The translations under genes were made by a program, and so were the position numbers. Below, in pieces: positions 1 to 9,800 of a DNA stretch of 32,127 nt. Origin of the DNA: an uncultured Limosilactobacillus sp. (GTDB taxonomy: Bacteria > Bacillota > Bacilli > Lactobacillales > Lactobacillaceae); NCBI GenBank assembly GCA_944326735.1, contig CALVFC010000005.1, positions 1 through 32,127 of the forward strand. The letters are read 5' to 3'. The notes beneath the pieces are model-generated. The model made no database searches. It was not told the DNA's origin and saw only the letters and a program-made list of their open reading frames with translations. Each line of letters starts with the position of its first letter. Within the stretch, counting starts at the first letter, position 1.

Positions 1-139
1 GGTCAGAAATCATTTCACAAACCACGTAACCGGCACCGAATTCCTTACAAATTACCCGAAAGGCCGAGTTGGTGACCCCGGCCATTGGTGCAACAACAAC
101 CTGGTTAGGAATCGTGACGTTGCCAATTTGCCATTCCAT
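1..139 (-). CDS. dusB: tRNA-dihydrouridine synthase DusB, N-terminal part (cut by window edge)
   Basis: The 46 visible residues are the N-terminus of a DUS-family flavoenzyme, which reduces uridine in the tRNA D-loop to dihydrouridine. They include the FMN-binding start of the TIM barrel (VVVAPMAGVTNSAFR, about residues 14-28) and the following FGAGYVVCEMIS segment, the DusB form of this region. The ATG at 139 is preceded by GAGGTG at good spacing, so this start is firm. The gene runs off the left edge. In lactobacilli it usually follows hslO, as here, and precedes lysS. A promoter candidate lies in the 95-base gap behind hslO. The assignment is safe at family level; the DusB subtype rests on the N-terminal motif and on gene order. 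Confidence 0.93.
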   Translation of the reverse strand, partial: MEWQIGNVTIPNQVVVAPMAGVTNSAFRVICKEFGAGYVVCEMISD

Positions 140-201
140 ATTTTCACCTCAATTTTAAATTTGGACTGTGCTGGCAACAATCCATCATAAATAACCCAAT
201 C

Positions 202-231
202 ATCATAGCACATCAATTCTTGAGAAACCAA
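202..231 (-). promoter_or_regulatory. Candidate promoter for dusB
   Basis: On the minus strand, TTGGTT (226-231) and TATGAT (202-207) are separated by 18 bases. The -10 is extended by TGC. It sits directly after the hslO stop, so dusB can probably be transcribed independently of hslO. Confidence 0.45.
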
Positions 232-234
232 TCG

Positions 235-1146
235 TTACTCTTGATCAGTTGCTGGTTGATCATCAATGCTGTCGTAAATCTTTTGTAACTCTTCTTCGTT
301 AAATTCGTACTTTTTACCGCAGAATTGGCAAACCGCTTCTGCATGGTGATCCTCTTCAATTAATTTCTTGAGATCCTTCTTAGAAACTGTGGATAAGGCG
401 TGGGCAAACCGTTCCTTAGAGCAATCACACCGGTAAGCAACAGGCATCGTTTCAAGAATCTTTAGTTCATCCCCAAACATCCGCTTCAGAATATCTTCTG
501 GCGTATCACCGTCGCGCAACATTTCAGATACCAATGGCATGTCCTTGATCTTGTTTTCTAGTTGACTAATTTTATCGTCACTAGCACCTGGCAGCACTTG
601 GACTAAGAAGCCACCGGCAACTTGAATACTCTCATCTGGTTGAACAAAGACGGACAAGCCCACAGCTGATGGAATTTGTTCAGACTGCGCCAGGTAGTAA
701 GTAAAGTCTTCGCCTAGTTCACCAGAAACTAAGTTCACTTCACCGGTATAAGGGGTCTTATCACCTGGTGCAACTTTGGTAACGGAAAGCACCCCCTGGT
801 TACCAACCGCCCCAGCAACGTCGATCTTGCCTTCTTTTTTTGAAGGGAGGGATACATGAGGATTCCCCATGTATCCTTTAACGGTCCCTTGGGCAGTACC
901 ATCAGCGATGATAAAGCCAACCGGACCGTTGCCCTTGATCTTAACGGTCATCCCCGCTTCACCTTGTAAACCAGCCGTTGCCAATAAACATGTCCCAATT
1001 AACGTCCGACCAAGCGCAGCTGAAGAGGCACTCCAGGTATCATGAATTTCATGCGCTTTTTCTACCATTTGCGTGGCGTTAACGGCATAAGCCCGAAATT
1101 TTCCATCCTTACTGATGGCCTTTACTAAATAGTCAGTTGATTTCAT
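235..1146 (-). CDS. hslO: Redox-regulated chaperone Hsp33 (HslO)
   Basis: 303 aa, the normal length of Hsp33, a cytoplasmic holdase chaperone switched on by oxidation of a zinc-bound cysteine cluster. The N-terminal two thirds match the Hsp33 core. The C-terminal redox switch has CDC at residues 240-242 and CQFC at 273-276, so all four zinc-ligand cysteines are intact (CXC...CXXC). The ATG at 1146 has GGAG about 8 bases upstream. The gene lies 66 bases after ftsH and ends just before the dusB promoter. ftsH-hslO-dusB is the standard Firmicutes order, so hslO is probably co-transcribed with ftsH. Nothing in the protein is atypical. Confidence 0.97.
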   Translation of the reverse strand: MKSTDYLVKAISKDGKFRAYAVNATQMVEKAHEIHDTWSASSAALGRTLIGTCLLATAGLQGEAGMTVKIKGNGPVGFIIADGTAQGTVKGYMGNPHVSLPSKKEGKIDVAGAVGNQGVLSVTKVAPGDKTPYTGEVNLVSGELGEDFTYYLAQSEQIPSAVGLSVFVQPDESIQVAGGFLVQVLPGASDDKISQLENKIKDMPLVSEMLRDGDTPEDILKRMFGDELKILETMPVAYRCDCSKERFAHALSTVSKKDLKKLIEEDHHAEAVCQFCGKKYEFNEEELQKIYDSIDDQPATDQE

Positions 1147-1212
1147 AAATTATTCTCCTTCCGAAAAAAACGCGAGGACCACCAATAAGTAGGTTTCTCC
1201 CGTTTCCTGTCA

Positions 1213-3366
1213 TTAATAATCTGAATTATCAGAGTTACTGTTAGAAGCTGAGCTGTCACTAGCAGCTGGTGAATCATCATTTGGGTGGGCAGCAGAACTA
1301 GGTGTGTCACTAGTATCGCTAGCGCTATCCTGGTCAGCAATTTGATCATGATGTTCTTCAGCAGCTGAGTGCTTTTCATCTTCAATCCGTTCAAGAGCCC
1401 GCTTGGATTCTTCAAAGGTCTGTGCACGGACTTCTTCATCCGCTGCAGCAATGTCCTTTTCAGGCATCTTACCAGTCTTGTACAAGGATAAGATCTGCTT
1501 TTCATCCAGGGTCTCGTACTTGAGCAGAGCTTCCGCAATGATCTTATGTTGTTCACGGTGAGTTTCGATGATGTGCCAGGCCGTTTCATGACCTTCACGT
1601 AAAATCCGCCGAACTTCTTCATCAACTAATGCCGCGGTCTTCTCAGAGTATGGTGACTGATCATAACCTTGACCAGTAAAGACTTGATCAGAGCTTTGCA
1701 GCTCAACTGGACCAATCTTGTCACTCATCCCGTACTGGGTAACCATCGCCCGGGCAATTTGCGTCGCCTGTTCAAAGTCATTCGATGCACCGGATGATTG
1801 AGACTTGAAGATTAATTCTTCAGCAGCCCGACCACCCATCAGTCCAGCAATCTGCTCTTCAGCATTCTTCTTGGACATCAGCATCTGGTCTTCACGCGGT
1901 AACATGATCGCATACCCGCCGGCACGTCCACGAGGAACAATCGTAACCTTGTGAACAACCCGGGCATCGTTAAGCACCAGCCCAACGATTGTGTGTCCAG
2001 CTTCGTGGAAGGCCACTGTGCGCCGTTCCTGCTTGGATTCAACACGATCACGCTTAGCTGGACCGGCGATAACCCGATCTTCAGCTTCATCTAAGTCTGC
2101 CGCGTCAATCTCATTCTTGTTGCGCCGGGCAGCAAGTAATGCCGCTTCGTTCAGCAGGTTAGCAAGGTCTGCCCCAACAAAGCCAGGAGTTTGCTTAGCA
2201 ATTTCCTTCAAGTCAACATCTGGTGAAAGTGGCTTGTTCTTCGCGTGAACACGTAAGATGGCTTCACGGCCCTTAACATCAGGCCGACCGACCAAGATCT
2301 TCCGGTCAAAACGACCTGGCCGCAACAGGGCAGGATCAAGAACATCAGAACGGTTAGTAGCAGCCATCACAATGACCCCTTCGTCACCTTGGAACCCGTC
2401 CATCTCAACCAGTAATTGGTTCAGGGTCTGTTCACGTTCATCGTGGCCACCACCCATTCCGGCACCACGACGACGACCAACGGCATCAATTTCATCAATG
2501 AAGATGATCGCTGGTGCGGCCTTCTTAGCCTGGTCGAATAAGTCACGAACACGGCTAGCACCGACACCGACAAACATTTCCACGAAATCAGAACCGGAAA
2601 TCGAGAAGAATGGCACTCCTGATTCACCGGCAACGGCCTTGGCAAGCAAGGTCTTACCAGTACCTGGAGGACCCTCGAGAAGAACACCAGATGGAATCTT
2701 CGCACCTAAACGGGTGAATTTCTTTGGATTCTTCAAGAATTCAACAACTTCAACCAGTTCTTGTTTTTCTTCCTCTTCACCGGCAACGTCAGAGAAACGA
2801 ACCTTGTTCTTCTTGGCATCGGCTGGTTTGGCCTTGGTTTTACCAAAGCTCATTACACCACGACCGGCACCACCCTGACCGGCTTGGCCCATCATCATGT
2901 AGAAGAAGAAAATCATAATGACAAGCGGCAGCACAGTCAGTAACAGGTTCATCCAAACACTGTTTGATTCCTCAGCCCGTGTACTAATCTTGACGTTATC
3001 CTTATCAGCATACTTTTGCAGTTGGCTGACGGTGACGTCGCTTTGCAGCACAGAGCTTTGGAAATGCTTAACTTCAGTGTTGCGTTGTGCAGCAAATCCG
3101 AAACTGTTGGCAGAGTCATTATCAGCTTTTTGCGGTTTCCGGTAAGTCCCGGTAATCTTGTAGACCCCACCGTTTGGTTGTAGCTGGACATTCTTCACTT
3201 TGTTACTCTTTAACTCAGAGATAAACTCGCTTTGTGAGACTGTCTTGCTTTGTCCATTGGATTGGTTTCCCCCAAAGAAAAAGTAGGCAATTCCCATAAT
3301 GCACAAGAAAATCACTGCGTAGAAGAGAACGTTATGAGTAAAATTGTTTCTACGATTGTTATTCAT
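1213..3366 (-). CDS. ftsH: ATP-dependent zinc metalloprotease FtsH
   Basis: 717 aa membrane-bound AAA+ protease that degrades misfolded membrane and regulatory proteins as a hexamer. Order of parts: transmembrane helix 1 (about 12-31), extracellular domain, transmembrane helix 2 (about 139-159), AAA+ module with Walker A GPPGTGKT (232-239), Walker B IIFIDEID (287-294) and the pore motif FVGVGA (265-270), then the M41 protease with HEAGH (454-458) and the probable third zinc ligand Asp530. After about residue 665 comes a roughly 50-residue tail made almost entirely of Ser, Asp, Ala, Asn and His, longer than in many homologues. The ATG has a strong AGGAGG. A promoter of its own lies in the 115-base gap behind hpt. 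Confidence 0.98.
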   Translation of the reverse strand: MNNNRRNNFTHNVLFYAVIFLCIMGIAYFFFGGNQSNGQSKTVSQSEFISELKSNKVKNVQLQPNGGVYKITGTYRKPQKADNDSANSFGFAAQRNTEVKHFQSSVLQSDVTVSQLQKYADKDNVKISTRAEESNSVWMNLLLTVLPLVIMIFFFYMMMGQAGQGGAGRGVMSFGKTKAKPADAKKNKVRFSDVAGEEEEKQELVEVVEFLKNPKKFTRLGAKIPSGVLLEGPPGTGKTLLAKAVAGESGVPFFSISGSDFVEMFVGVGASRVRDLFDQAKKAAPAIIFIDEIDAVGRRRGAGMGGGHDEREQTLNQLLVEMDGFQGDEGVIVMAATNRSDVLDPALLRPGRFDRKILVGRPDVKGREAILRVHAKNKPLSPDVDLKEIAKQTPGFVGADLANLLNEAALLAARRNKNEIDAADLDEAEDRVIAGPAKRDRVESKQERRTVAFHEAGHTIVGLVLNDARVVHKVTIVPRGRAGGYAIMLPREDQMLMSKKNAEEQIAGLMGGRAAEELIFKSQSSGASNDFEQATQIARAMVTQYGMSDKIGPVELQSSDQVFTGQGYDQSPYSEKTAALVDEEVRRILREGHETAWHIIETHREQHKIIAEALLKYETLDEKQILSLYKTGKMPEKDIAAADEEVRAQTFEESKRALERIEDEKHSAAEEHHDQIADQDSASDTSDTPSSAAHPNDDSPAASDSSASNSNSDNSDY

Positions 3367-3414
3367 AACAACCTCCTATCTACCAGCTAGTGATATTTTT
3401 TAATTGTAGTGATA

Positions 3415-3443
3415 ATCATAGCATATCTGACAAACATTGACCA
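3415..3443 (-). promoter_or_regulatory. Promoter for ftsH
   Basis: Minus strand TGGTCA (3438-3443), 17-base spacer, TATGAT (3415-3420), with an extended -10 (TGCTATGAT). It is placed in the hpt-ftsH gap about 50 bases before the ftsH start, which suggests independent (for example stress-linked) expression of ftsH within the block. Confidence 0.6.
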
Positions 3444-3481
3444 TTAATTAAATCACTGAATTTTACCAGTAATTCAATCGC

Positions 3482-4021
3482 CTAATTTTCATAAATGGCT
3501 GGCTTCAAAATGCCAACATATGGCAGGTTTCGATAAAAGCCCTTGTAGTCTAATCCATAGCCAACAAGGAACTCATTGGGCACGTTAAAGCCAACGTAAT
3601 CAGCCTTAACATCCACTTTTCGTCCTTCTGGCTTATCCAACAAAGAGCAAACCTTGATGCTGGCGGCCCCCCGTTCTTTCAATAGGTCCACTAGGAACTT
3701 CAGTGTCCGTCCCGTATCAACAATATCTTCCATGATTAAAACATGGCGACCCTTCACGTCAGAGTTCAGGTCCTGAACCAGCTTAACTTCACCGGTTGAA
3801 TGTGTGCCCCCATAATAGCTAGAAACATCGATAAAATCTAGCTGGAGCTTAATATCCATTCGTTCAATCATGTCAACCGTGAACAGCACCGCGCCTGTCA
3901 GAACAGAGATCACTAATGGCCGCTTGTCTTGATAATCAGTGCTCAACTGCGCAGCCAATTTATTCATGCGATCAACAATCATTTCTCGACTATATAAAAC
4001 CCGTTCAATATCGTTATTCAT
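3482..4021 (-). CDS. hpt: Hypoxanthine phosphoribosyltransferase
   Basis: 179 aa purine salvage enzyme converting hypoxanthine or guanine plus PRPP to IMP or GMP in the cytoplasm. The PRPP-binding loop EDIVDTGRT is at residues 98-106, the flexible-loop motif SSYYGG at 67-72, and the C-terminal GYGLDYKGFYRNLPYVG is typical of bacterial HPRT. A longer reading frame extends upstream to 4096, but it lies inside tilS. The ATG at 4021 is chosen because GGAGAG sits about 6 bases before it and the protein then has the normal HPRT N-terminus. It overlaps the tilS stop by 8 bases, indicating translational coupling. tilS-hpt-ftsH is a conserved Firmicutes order. Confidence 0.97.
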   Translation of the reverse strand: MNNDIERVLYSREMIVDRMNKLAAQLSTDYQDKRPLVISVLTGAVLFTVDMIERMDIKLQLDFIDVSSYYGGTHSTGEVKLVQDLNSDVKGRHVLIMEDIVDTGRTLKFLVDLLKERGAASIKVCSLLDKPEGRKVDVKADYVGFNVPNEFLVGYGLDYKGFYRNLPYVGILKPAIYEN

Positions 4022-5408
4022 GCTTCTCTCCTTTTTTGCGTCGTTGACCAACGTAAAAGTGAACCCACCGCTGGAGGTAATCTGCTGGGCGGTCAAACCA
4101 TGACCATTTATACACCACCAGAGCTAGGACCTGACCTTCAGCAAGGGTTAAGACCCTTTGCTGGGGGCGAATTGCCACTGGTACCTTTTGATCAATTAAG
4201 ATGCGGCGGACCGCTTGGTGCTTACCATTCTTTAATCGCAGCTGATCACCAGGTTGCCATTGACGAATATGCAAAGGAAACTGCTCCTTGGGTAGCCACA
4301 TTTCCATTACTTTGTCTTTCTCATTGTCAAAAAAATCTGATGTAGTAGATACTGCAAGCTGGTGGTCCGCATCAAGCAAATACCAATGCTCAAATTTTAC
4401 CACAGAATCCGAAGGGGATTGCGGTTGAACACTAACTTTGTTCCTCTTTTTAACAGATACTACTGAATAGTCTTTTATGAGTTGAAAATCATGCGGCAAG
4501 TCAATTGTTAATTGAGGTTTCTGCGGGTTCGCTAAGCTGGCGACAATTTCATCAATTTGGGTTTGTTTTAAATCACGAACTTGGGAATGTTCTAACCAGC
4601 GGCGGATAATCACGCCTTGCGATTGTAATGATTCAGCACGAAGTTTACGCAGTTCCAGTTGGCCCGCATGGTTCACCATCGTCGACAGTTGCTCCCCGAT
4701 TAAGCGGTCATTCAAGTCGATTGCGGCACACAACTGCTGGTGATAACTATAAAGATGGCGCAAAAATTGGGGATTTTCCTTCTTTAATAGGGGGATAATT
4801 TCGTGACGATAACGATTTCTTTGAATCCCCAAGTCGCGGTTGGTCACATCCTCATACCAACGCAGATTTCGATGACGAGCATAACTCACTAGTGTGGCCT
4901 TACTAAAAGGTAAGAGGGGGCGAACCAACCGGCCATTGTGAAAGCTACGCTGGTCAGCAATCCCAATTAACTGATTTAGCTGGCCCCCGCGCGTAAGCTT
5001 CATTAACATTGTCTCCGCAAGGTCATCCCCGTGATGGGCAGTCACCAAGGTATCCAAATCATGGTCAGCCATTACCTGAGCAAAGAAGCGATAACGCATA
5101 TCACGTGCTGCCGTTTCGATCCCCGTTTGCGGGTGTTCTGCGGACGGCCATTGGTGAACGACTAGCGGTAAGTCATGTTGCTGACAATACTGCCGCACGA
5201 ATTGTTCTTCCTGGCTGCTCTGCTTTCGTAAATGATGATTCACATGGGCCACCATGATAAACGGCCGTTGGTCTACTGGTAAACGTTGAAGTAAATCAAC
5301 TAGCGTCATTGAATCAACCCCGGTGGAAACGGCAACGAGGAGTCGATTCTGGCTACTAAAAAAGCGACCCTCAGAAAGGTGCCGCTTAAATTCATTCAGT
5401 AAATTCAT
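4014..5408 (-). CDS. tilS: tRNA(Ile)-lysidine synthetase TilS
   Basis: 464 aa, normal length. TilS puts lysine on C34 of the tRNA(Ile) CAU anticodon so that it reads AUA; the gene is generally essential. The N-terminal PP-loop ATPase motif is AVSTGVDSM (residues 26-34), where the textbook motif is SGGxDS, so Thr29 replaces the first Gly. The core continues with VAHVNHHLR, the segment TAARDMRY and TAHHGDDLAETMLMKL. The C-terminal substrate-binding domain carries the WQPGDQLRL motif. The stop codon of the S1-domain gene lies 3 bases upstream and no good Shine-Dalgarno is visible before the ATG at 5408, so translation probably depends on coupling. It overlaps hpt by 8 bases. Confidence 0.96.
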   Translation of the reverse strand: MNLLNEFKRHLSEGRFFSSQNRLLVAVSTGVDSMTLVDLLQRLPVDQRPFIMVAHVNHHLRKQSSQEEQFVRQYCQQHDLPLVVHQWPSAEHPQTGIETAARDMRYRFFAQVMADHDLDTLVTAHHGDDLAETMLMKLTRGGQLNQLIGIADQRSFHNGRLVRPLLPFSKATLVSYARHRNLRWYEDVTNRDLGIQRNRYRHEIIPLLKKENPQFLRHLYSYHQQLCAAIDLNDRLIGEQLSTMVNHAGQLELRKLRAESLQSQGVIIRRWLEHSQVRDLKQTQIDEIVASLANPQKPQLTIDLPHDFQLIKDYSVVSVKKRNKVSVQPQSPSDSVVKFEHWYLLDADHQLAVSTTSDFFDNEKDKVMEMWLPKEQFPLHIRQWQPGDQLRLKNGKHQAVRRILIDQKVPVAIRPQQRVLTLAEGQVLALVVYKWSWFDRPADYLQRWVHFYVGQRRKKGEKHE

Positions 5409-5411
5409 TTG

Positions 5412-5894
5412 TTAGCTACGCCGGCCACCACGTTTACCATCAGTTTGCCGTTTCAAAGTGGATAAACGTGATTCACTTTCCTTCATATAACCAGCAAGCA
5501 TTTCATCAAAATTCTCGTGACGGTGAGATTGATGACCGCTATGGAAACCACCGCGGAATGAATCGTGATTACGGTGATCATGGAATGAACGGTGGTTATT
5601 GTTACCATGATGGAAATCTTTGTGTCCTTCATGATGACCATGTTCATGTCGATCGTGGTGCTCTTCCGCATCCTTCATGGACAAGGCAATCTTGCCGTCA
5701 TCACCAACCTTAGTAACTTTAACAGTCACCGTGTCACCAACACTCAGGACGTCATGGATATCCTTGACATAATTATCAGAAATTTGGCTAATGTGAACTA
5801 AACCTGTTTGATGGTCGGCTAAATCGACGAAAGCACCAAAATTCGTGATTCCTGAAACTTTACCTGAAACCTTTGCTCCCACTTCAATTGACAT
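5412..5894 (-). CDS. yabR: S1-domain RNA-binding protein (YabR type) with His-rich tail
   Basis: 160 aa. Residues 1-75 form one S1/OB fold (GAKVSGKVSGITNFGAFVDL, then GLVHISQIS and KIALSMKD), the layout of the YabR/general stress protein 13 family, thought to bind RNA or ribosomes. Residues 79-126 hold 17 histidines in 48 positions mixed with Asp, Asn, Arg, Gly and Phe, a disordered and potentially metal-binding linker, followed by a more ordinary basic end (SRLSTLKRQTDGKRGGRRS). Position between divIC and tilS is conserved in Firmicutes. It has a promoter of its own at 5948-5974. GGAGG lies about 13 bases before the ATG, slightly far. The exact role is not established. Confidence 0.9.
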   Translation of the reverse strand: MSIEVGAKVSGKVSGITNFGAFVDLADHQTGLVHISQISDNYVKDIHDVLSVGDTVTVKVTKVGDDGKIALSMKDAEEHHDRHEHGHHEGHKDFHHGNNNHRSFHDHRNHDSFRGGFHSGHQSHRHENFDEMLAGYMKESESRLSTLKRQTDGKRGGRRS

Positions 5895-5947
5895 GAAATT
5901 ATTAGATCCTCCTCGAATCGTTTATCTAGATTTAAATACGTAAGTTG

Positions 5948-5974
5948 AGTATACCACAATTGATTGACTGACAA
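5948..5974 (-). promoter_or_regulatory. Promoter for the S1-domain gene
   Basis: Minus strand TTGTCA (5969-5974) and TATACT (5948-5953), separated by only 15 bases but with an extended -10 (TGGTATACT) that can compensate. It is followed by an untranslated leader of about 45 bases. Confidence 0.5.
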
Positions 5975-6018
5975 ACCGTTTAGTTTAAATTCAGCCTAAG
6001 AATCATTCTGCATATAAC

Positions 6019-6057
6019 AAGGACGCGAGAACCCCACTCCTGAGATACCCGCGTCTT
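6019..6057 (-). terminator. Hairpin between divIC and the S1-domain gene, possible weak terminator
   Basis: GACGCG (6022-6027) pairs with CGCGTC (6050-6055) around a 22-base loop. On the minus strand it is followed by CTTGTTATAT, not a true U tract. It may be a partial terminator or an RNA-stability hairpin after divIC. Confidence 0.35.
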
Positions 6058-6061
6058 AAAG

Positions 6062-6412
6062 TTAGTCATTTAAGTTATAAACTGTTTCACCCTTCTTGGA
6101 ATAATTGTACTTTGAACGGATAACTTGTTGTAAGTACTCAGGATCATGCAGTTGCTTTTTTTGTTGTTTTAAGTCCGCCCCAATTTCCTTTTGCCGCGCT
6201 AACTGTTGCTTAGAAGTGCGGATGTTACCGTTAATCTTGGCTAATGAGCGCTTGCTTTGAATAATTTGGAAGCCTAACACAAGGAAAATAACCAGGAAAA
6301 CCAATAAGATTCGTTTGGTACGCTTGATACGGACCTGGCGAACATAATGTTGGTTTTGAAGGGTCTGCCGAGCATATGGTGTATCAATTGATGAAATCTT
6401 ATTAGAATGCAT
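6062..6412 (-). CDS. divIC: Cell-division protein DivIC (FtsB-like)
   Basis: 116 aa bitopic membrane protein. A basic cytoplasmic N-terminus (to about residue 34) is followed by one transmembrane helix (about 35-53), an extracellular coiled coil (about 54-90, rich in Lys, Gln and Leu) and the conserved end DPEYLQQVIRSKYNYSKKGE. This is the DivIC/FtsB septum-initiator layout; the protein forms a complex with FtsL and DivIB at the division site. The reading frame extends upstream to 6433, but that part encodes MPGGGDA, which is just the ribosome binding site GGAGGAGGGG read as codons. The ATG at 6412 is therefore chosen. The place after rqcP and before the S1 gene is conserved. Confidence 0.93.
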   Translation of the reverse strand: MHSNKISSIDTPYARQTLQNQHYVRQVRIKRTKRILLVFLVIFLVLGFQIIQSKRSLAKINGNIRTSKQQLARQKEIGADLKQQKKQLHDPEYLQQVIRSKYNYSKKGETVYNLND

Positions 6413-6452
6413 AGCGTCCCCTCCTCCTGGCAAAATTACTTATCACTGATTA

Positions 6453-6482
6453 AGTATACCAGCAAAGAGAAAGATTTGTCTA
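6453..6482 (-). promoter_or_regulatory. Promoter for divIC
   Basis: Minus strand TAGACA (6477-6482), 18-base spacer, TATACT (6453-6458), extended -10 TGGTATACT. It lies in the 118-base gap between rqcP and divIC, about 40 bases before the divIC start. Confidence 0.6.
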
Positions 6483-6530
6483 CCTGATACTATAAAAATA
6501 GTTATTTTATTTTATAACCGGTCAACGAAA

Positions 6531-6803
6531 TTATTCATCAAAGTTCTCGGCATAAGTTTCATCAATAATTTTATACATATCTTCGGCTTCGCTCTTTTTC
6601 GTGGTTTCAACGATCTTGTTGATCTTGACCGTTTCAGTCTTATTACCAAACTTGATCGTTAAAGTGTCGCCAGCCTTGACTTTGCTTGACGACTTAGCTG
6701 GATGGTCGTTGACTAAGATCCGCCCTTGATCGGCAATCTCCTTGGCGACTGAGCGCCGTTTAATAATCCGTGAAACCTTTAAGAATTTATCTAACCGCAT
6801 CAT
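6531..6803 (-). CDS. rqcP: S4-domain ribosome quality-control factor RqcP (YabO)
   Basis: 90 aa, essentially one S4 RNA-binding fold (MRLDKFLKVSRIIKRRSVAK, residues 2-21, then GRILVNDHPAKSSSKVKAGD) plus a short acidic tail. This is the YabO/Hsp15-like family. In Bacillus, RqcP helps RqcH add alanine tails to nascent chains stuck on split 50S subunits. Two start codons in tandem (6803 and 6800) both fit the GGAG at about 9-12 bases. The gene follows mfd by 15 bases, so it is co-transcribed with it, and precedes divIC as in most Firmicutes. Confidence 0.93.
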   Translation of the reverse strand: MMRLDKFLKVSRIIKRRSVAKEIADQGRILVNDHPAKSSSKVKAGDTLTIKFGNKTETVKINKIVETTKKSEAEDMYKIIDETYAENFDE

Positions 6804-6818
6804 TTGATATTTCTCCTT

Positions 6819-9800
6819 TTACTTTTGCTTAACTGCTTGAACGGTATCACCCAGGGAGGTAATGAGCTTCAAAAGCTGGTGAAGCCAATCATCCTCAGTC
6901 ATTTTTGGTTGGATTACTAATCGAACACTTAATAACTGATCCTGTTCACCCAGGGTGGCCTTAAATTTAGTCTCGGCAAGGGCCTTAATAATATCCCGAG
7001 CCGTTAGCCGTCGACTACCGGTCATCGTCCAAGTGATCGTAATTTGGTCCCGTTGACGTTTAATTTCCTTTACTAAGCCCAGGTCTGCATGCAGCTTCAA
7101 CTGGCTAATTAACAGTAAATTACCAACTGCCCGTGGATACTCACCAAAGCGATCAATTAAATCACCTTGAATGTCGAGCAACTCATCATCACTACCAGCA
7201 CCGTGAATGGTCTTATACAATTCAATCTTTTGTCGCTGGTCACTGACGTAGTCATCCGGCAAGTATGCTTCAACACCGAGCTCAACTTCGGCATCAGACT
7301 TGGTTTGCTTATGCTTGCCCTGCTTCTCGGCAACGGCTTCAGAAAGCATGGATGAATACAGGTCATAACCCACAGAGTTAATGAAACCGTGCTGCTGTTT
7401 ACCGAGCAGGTTACCGGCACCACGAATTGACAGGTCCCGCATCGCAATCTTGAACCCTGAACCTAATTCGGTGAAGTCACGAATGGCTGCCAGCCGTTTT
7501 TCACCCAGTTCGGTTAACACTTTATTTGGTTGGTACATGAAGTAGGCATAGGCGATCCGATTACTCCGGCCAATCCGTCCCCGGATCTGGTAAAGTTGTG
7601 AAAGGCCCATCCGATCAGCGTTTTCGACAAATAGGGTATTAACATTGGGGATATCAACCCCGGTTTCGATAATCGAGGTGGTAACAAGGACGTCGTAATC
7701 ACCCTGAATAAACTCATACAGGACTGTTTCAAGCTCATTTTCACTCATTTGACCGTTGATGAAGCCGATCCGGGCTTCCGGAACAAGCTGCTGGAGCTTA
7801 GCAACCGTTTCTTCGATGTCCGAAACACGGTTATGCAGGTAGTACACCTGCCCGCCCCGTTGCATTTCGCGGATAATTCCATCACGAATGGCGCCGCTAT
7901 TTTGTTCCATCACGTAAGTCTGAATTGGATAACGCCCCGCTGGCGGGGTTTCCAATACTGATAGGTCCCGTACCCCGAGCATGGACATGTGGAGTGTCCG
8001 CGGAATTGGGGTCGCCGTCAGGGTCAGTACATCAACATTGCTTTTGAGTTGCTTAAGCTTCTCTTTATGTTTAACCCCAAAGCGTTGTTCTTCATCGACA
8101 ATCAAGAGGCCGAGATCTTTGAAGTGAACATCCTTCGACAAGATCCGGTGGGTACCAACAACCACGTCAATTGAACCATCAGCTAATCCGGCATCGGTTT
8201 CTTTCAATTGCTTGGGTGTCCGGAAACGCGACATTAGGGCAATCTCAATTGGGAAACCTTCAAAGCGCTTTTTCATCGTGTCATAGTGTTGCTGAGCTAG
8301 GACCGTCGTTGGGACGAGGAAGGCGACCTGCTTACCACCTTCAACAGCTTTGAAAATGGCGCGCAATGCCACTTCAGTTTTACCGTAGCCGACATCCCCG
8401 ACCAGCAGCCGGTCCATTGGCTTGGCTTTCTCCATATCCGATTTAACTTCCTTGATGCTCCGTAACTGGTCCCGCGTTTCCGTATACGGGAAGTTGGCGT
8501 CAAACTGTTCTTGCAAATAGTCGTCATGAGGAAAGGCAAATCCCTTTTCGGTTTCCCGCTTGGCATACAGGTCAACTAACTCGTCAGCAATATCTTCAAC
8601 TTTCGAAGCAACACGCCGTTTGGTCTTGGCCCATTCATTGCCACCAAGACGATTAATGTGCGGGGTCTTTGATTCTGAAGAAACGTACTTCTGCACCAAG
8701 TTAAGTTGGGTAACGGGGACAAAAATTTGGGCATTATTCCGGTAGTTAATGACCATGTAATCCTGGTGGACACCATCAACTTCCATTGTCCGAATGCCAC
8801 TAAAAATCCCAATCCCGTGATTAACGTGAACGACATAGTCGCCGGGCTTGAGATCGGTATATGACTTCAGGCGTTCCGCATTGGCGAGTTTCTGGGGGCG
8901 AATTCTCCTCTTCTTAACCTGCTTGAACATCTCACCTTCAGTGATGATCACCAGACCCGTCACCGGCAATTCAAATCCCGTTGCCAAGTTAGTTGGCACA
9001 AGCTGCACAACGTTCTGTTGCAAGTTATCAATAGTGGTTGCTGTTACTTGAATGCCAAAGTCGGCCATCGTTTGCGCAATCGAATCTCGCCGTTGTTTAC
9101 TATCAGCCATGAGGAGAACCGTGCGTCCCTGGTCCACCCAGCGCTGCATCTCTGTCTTTAACAACGGCATCTGGCCAAAGAACCGTTGCATGGTCCGCGT
9201 CGTTAATTCAGTTAATGCTGCAAAACGAACCTGCCCCATCCCCTTCTTGAAGAGGGCCCAGAACTCATGGGCGTGGGCATCATCCTTTACTAACTTCTCA
9301 ATGTCATGACTCAAATGGGGAATCGTCAGGAGCTGGTGGTGGTCAACCTGGTCGTGAAGCCAACCATGGTCTTCCTTCGTCATCTGGTCAGTCGTTTGTT
9401 TAATCCGCGTCCAGTCATCCAGGTACAATATCCCGTTATCTGGTAAGTAATCCAGGAGTGATGATGGTTGTGGATAAACCAAATCAGTATATTCCAGCAT
9501 TTCATTTGGCAGCTGGTGTTGACTAAGGTCCGTTAACATTGGTTGGTAACGATGCTCTAGTTGCTGTTTTTCGTCATCATTGGTGACTGCTGATTGCAGT
9601 TGGTGGTAGTAATCAGTCATCTTGGTGGTTAGCCGGTCAAATTCACTTGTTGGCAGAATAAAGTCGGTTGCCGGCAAGATGCTCACCGCTTTGACATTTT
9701 TCAGGCTCCGCTGAGTACTAGCATCAAAGTAGCGCAGGGAGTCAATTTCGGTATCAAACAGGTCAATGCGGACCGGATCATCGGTATTCAACGCGTAAAC

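Noticed and set aside
2258..2878. 206-codon open frame opposite ftsH on the plus strand
   Set aside because: Low-complexity Ser/Pro/Arg composition, no ribosome binding site, lies wholly antisense to a certain gene; a shadow of ftsH codon use.
4021..4096. Longer hpt starting at 4096
   Set aside because: The extra 25 residues lie inside tilS and match no HPRT N-terminus; the ATG at 4021 has its own Shine-Dalgarno.
5468..5801. Several Asp/His/Met-rich frames overlapping the S1-domain gene
   Set aside because: They are other-frame readings of the His-rich codon run and have no family match or start signals.
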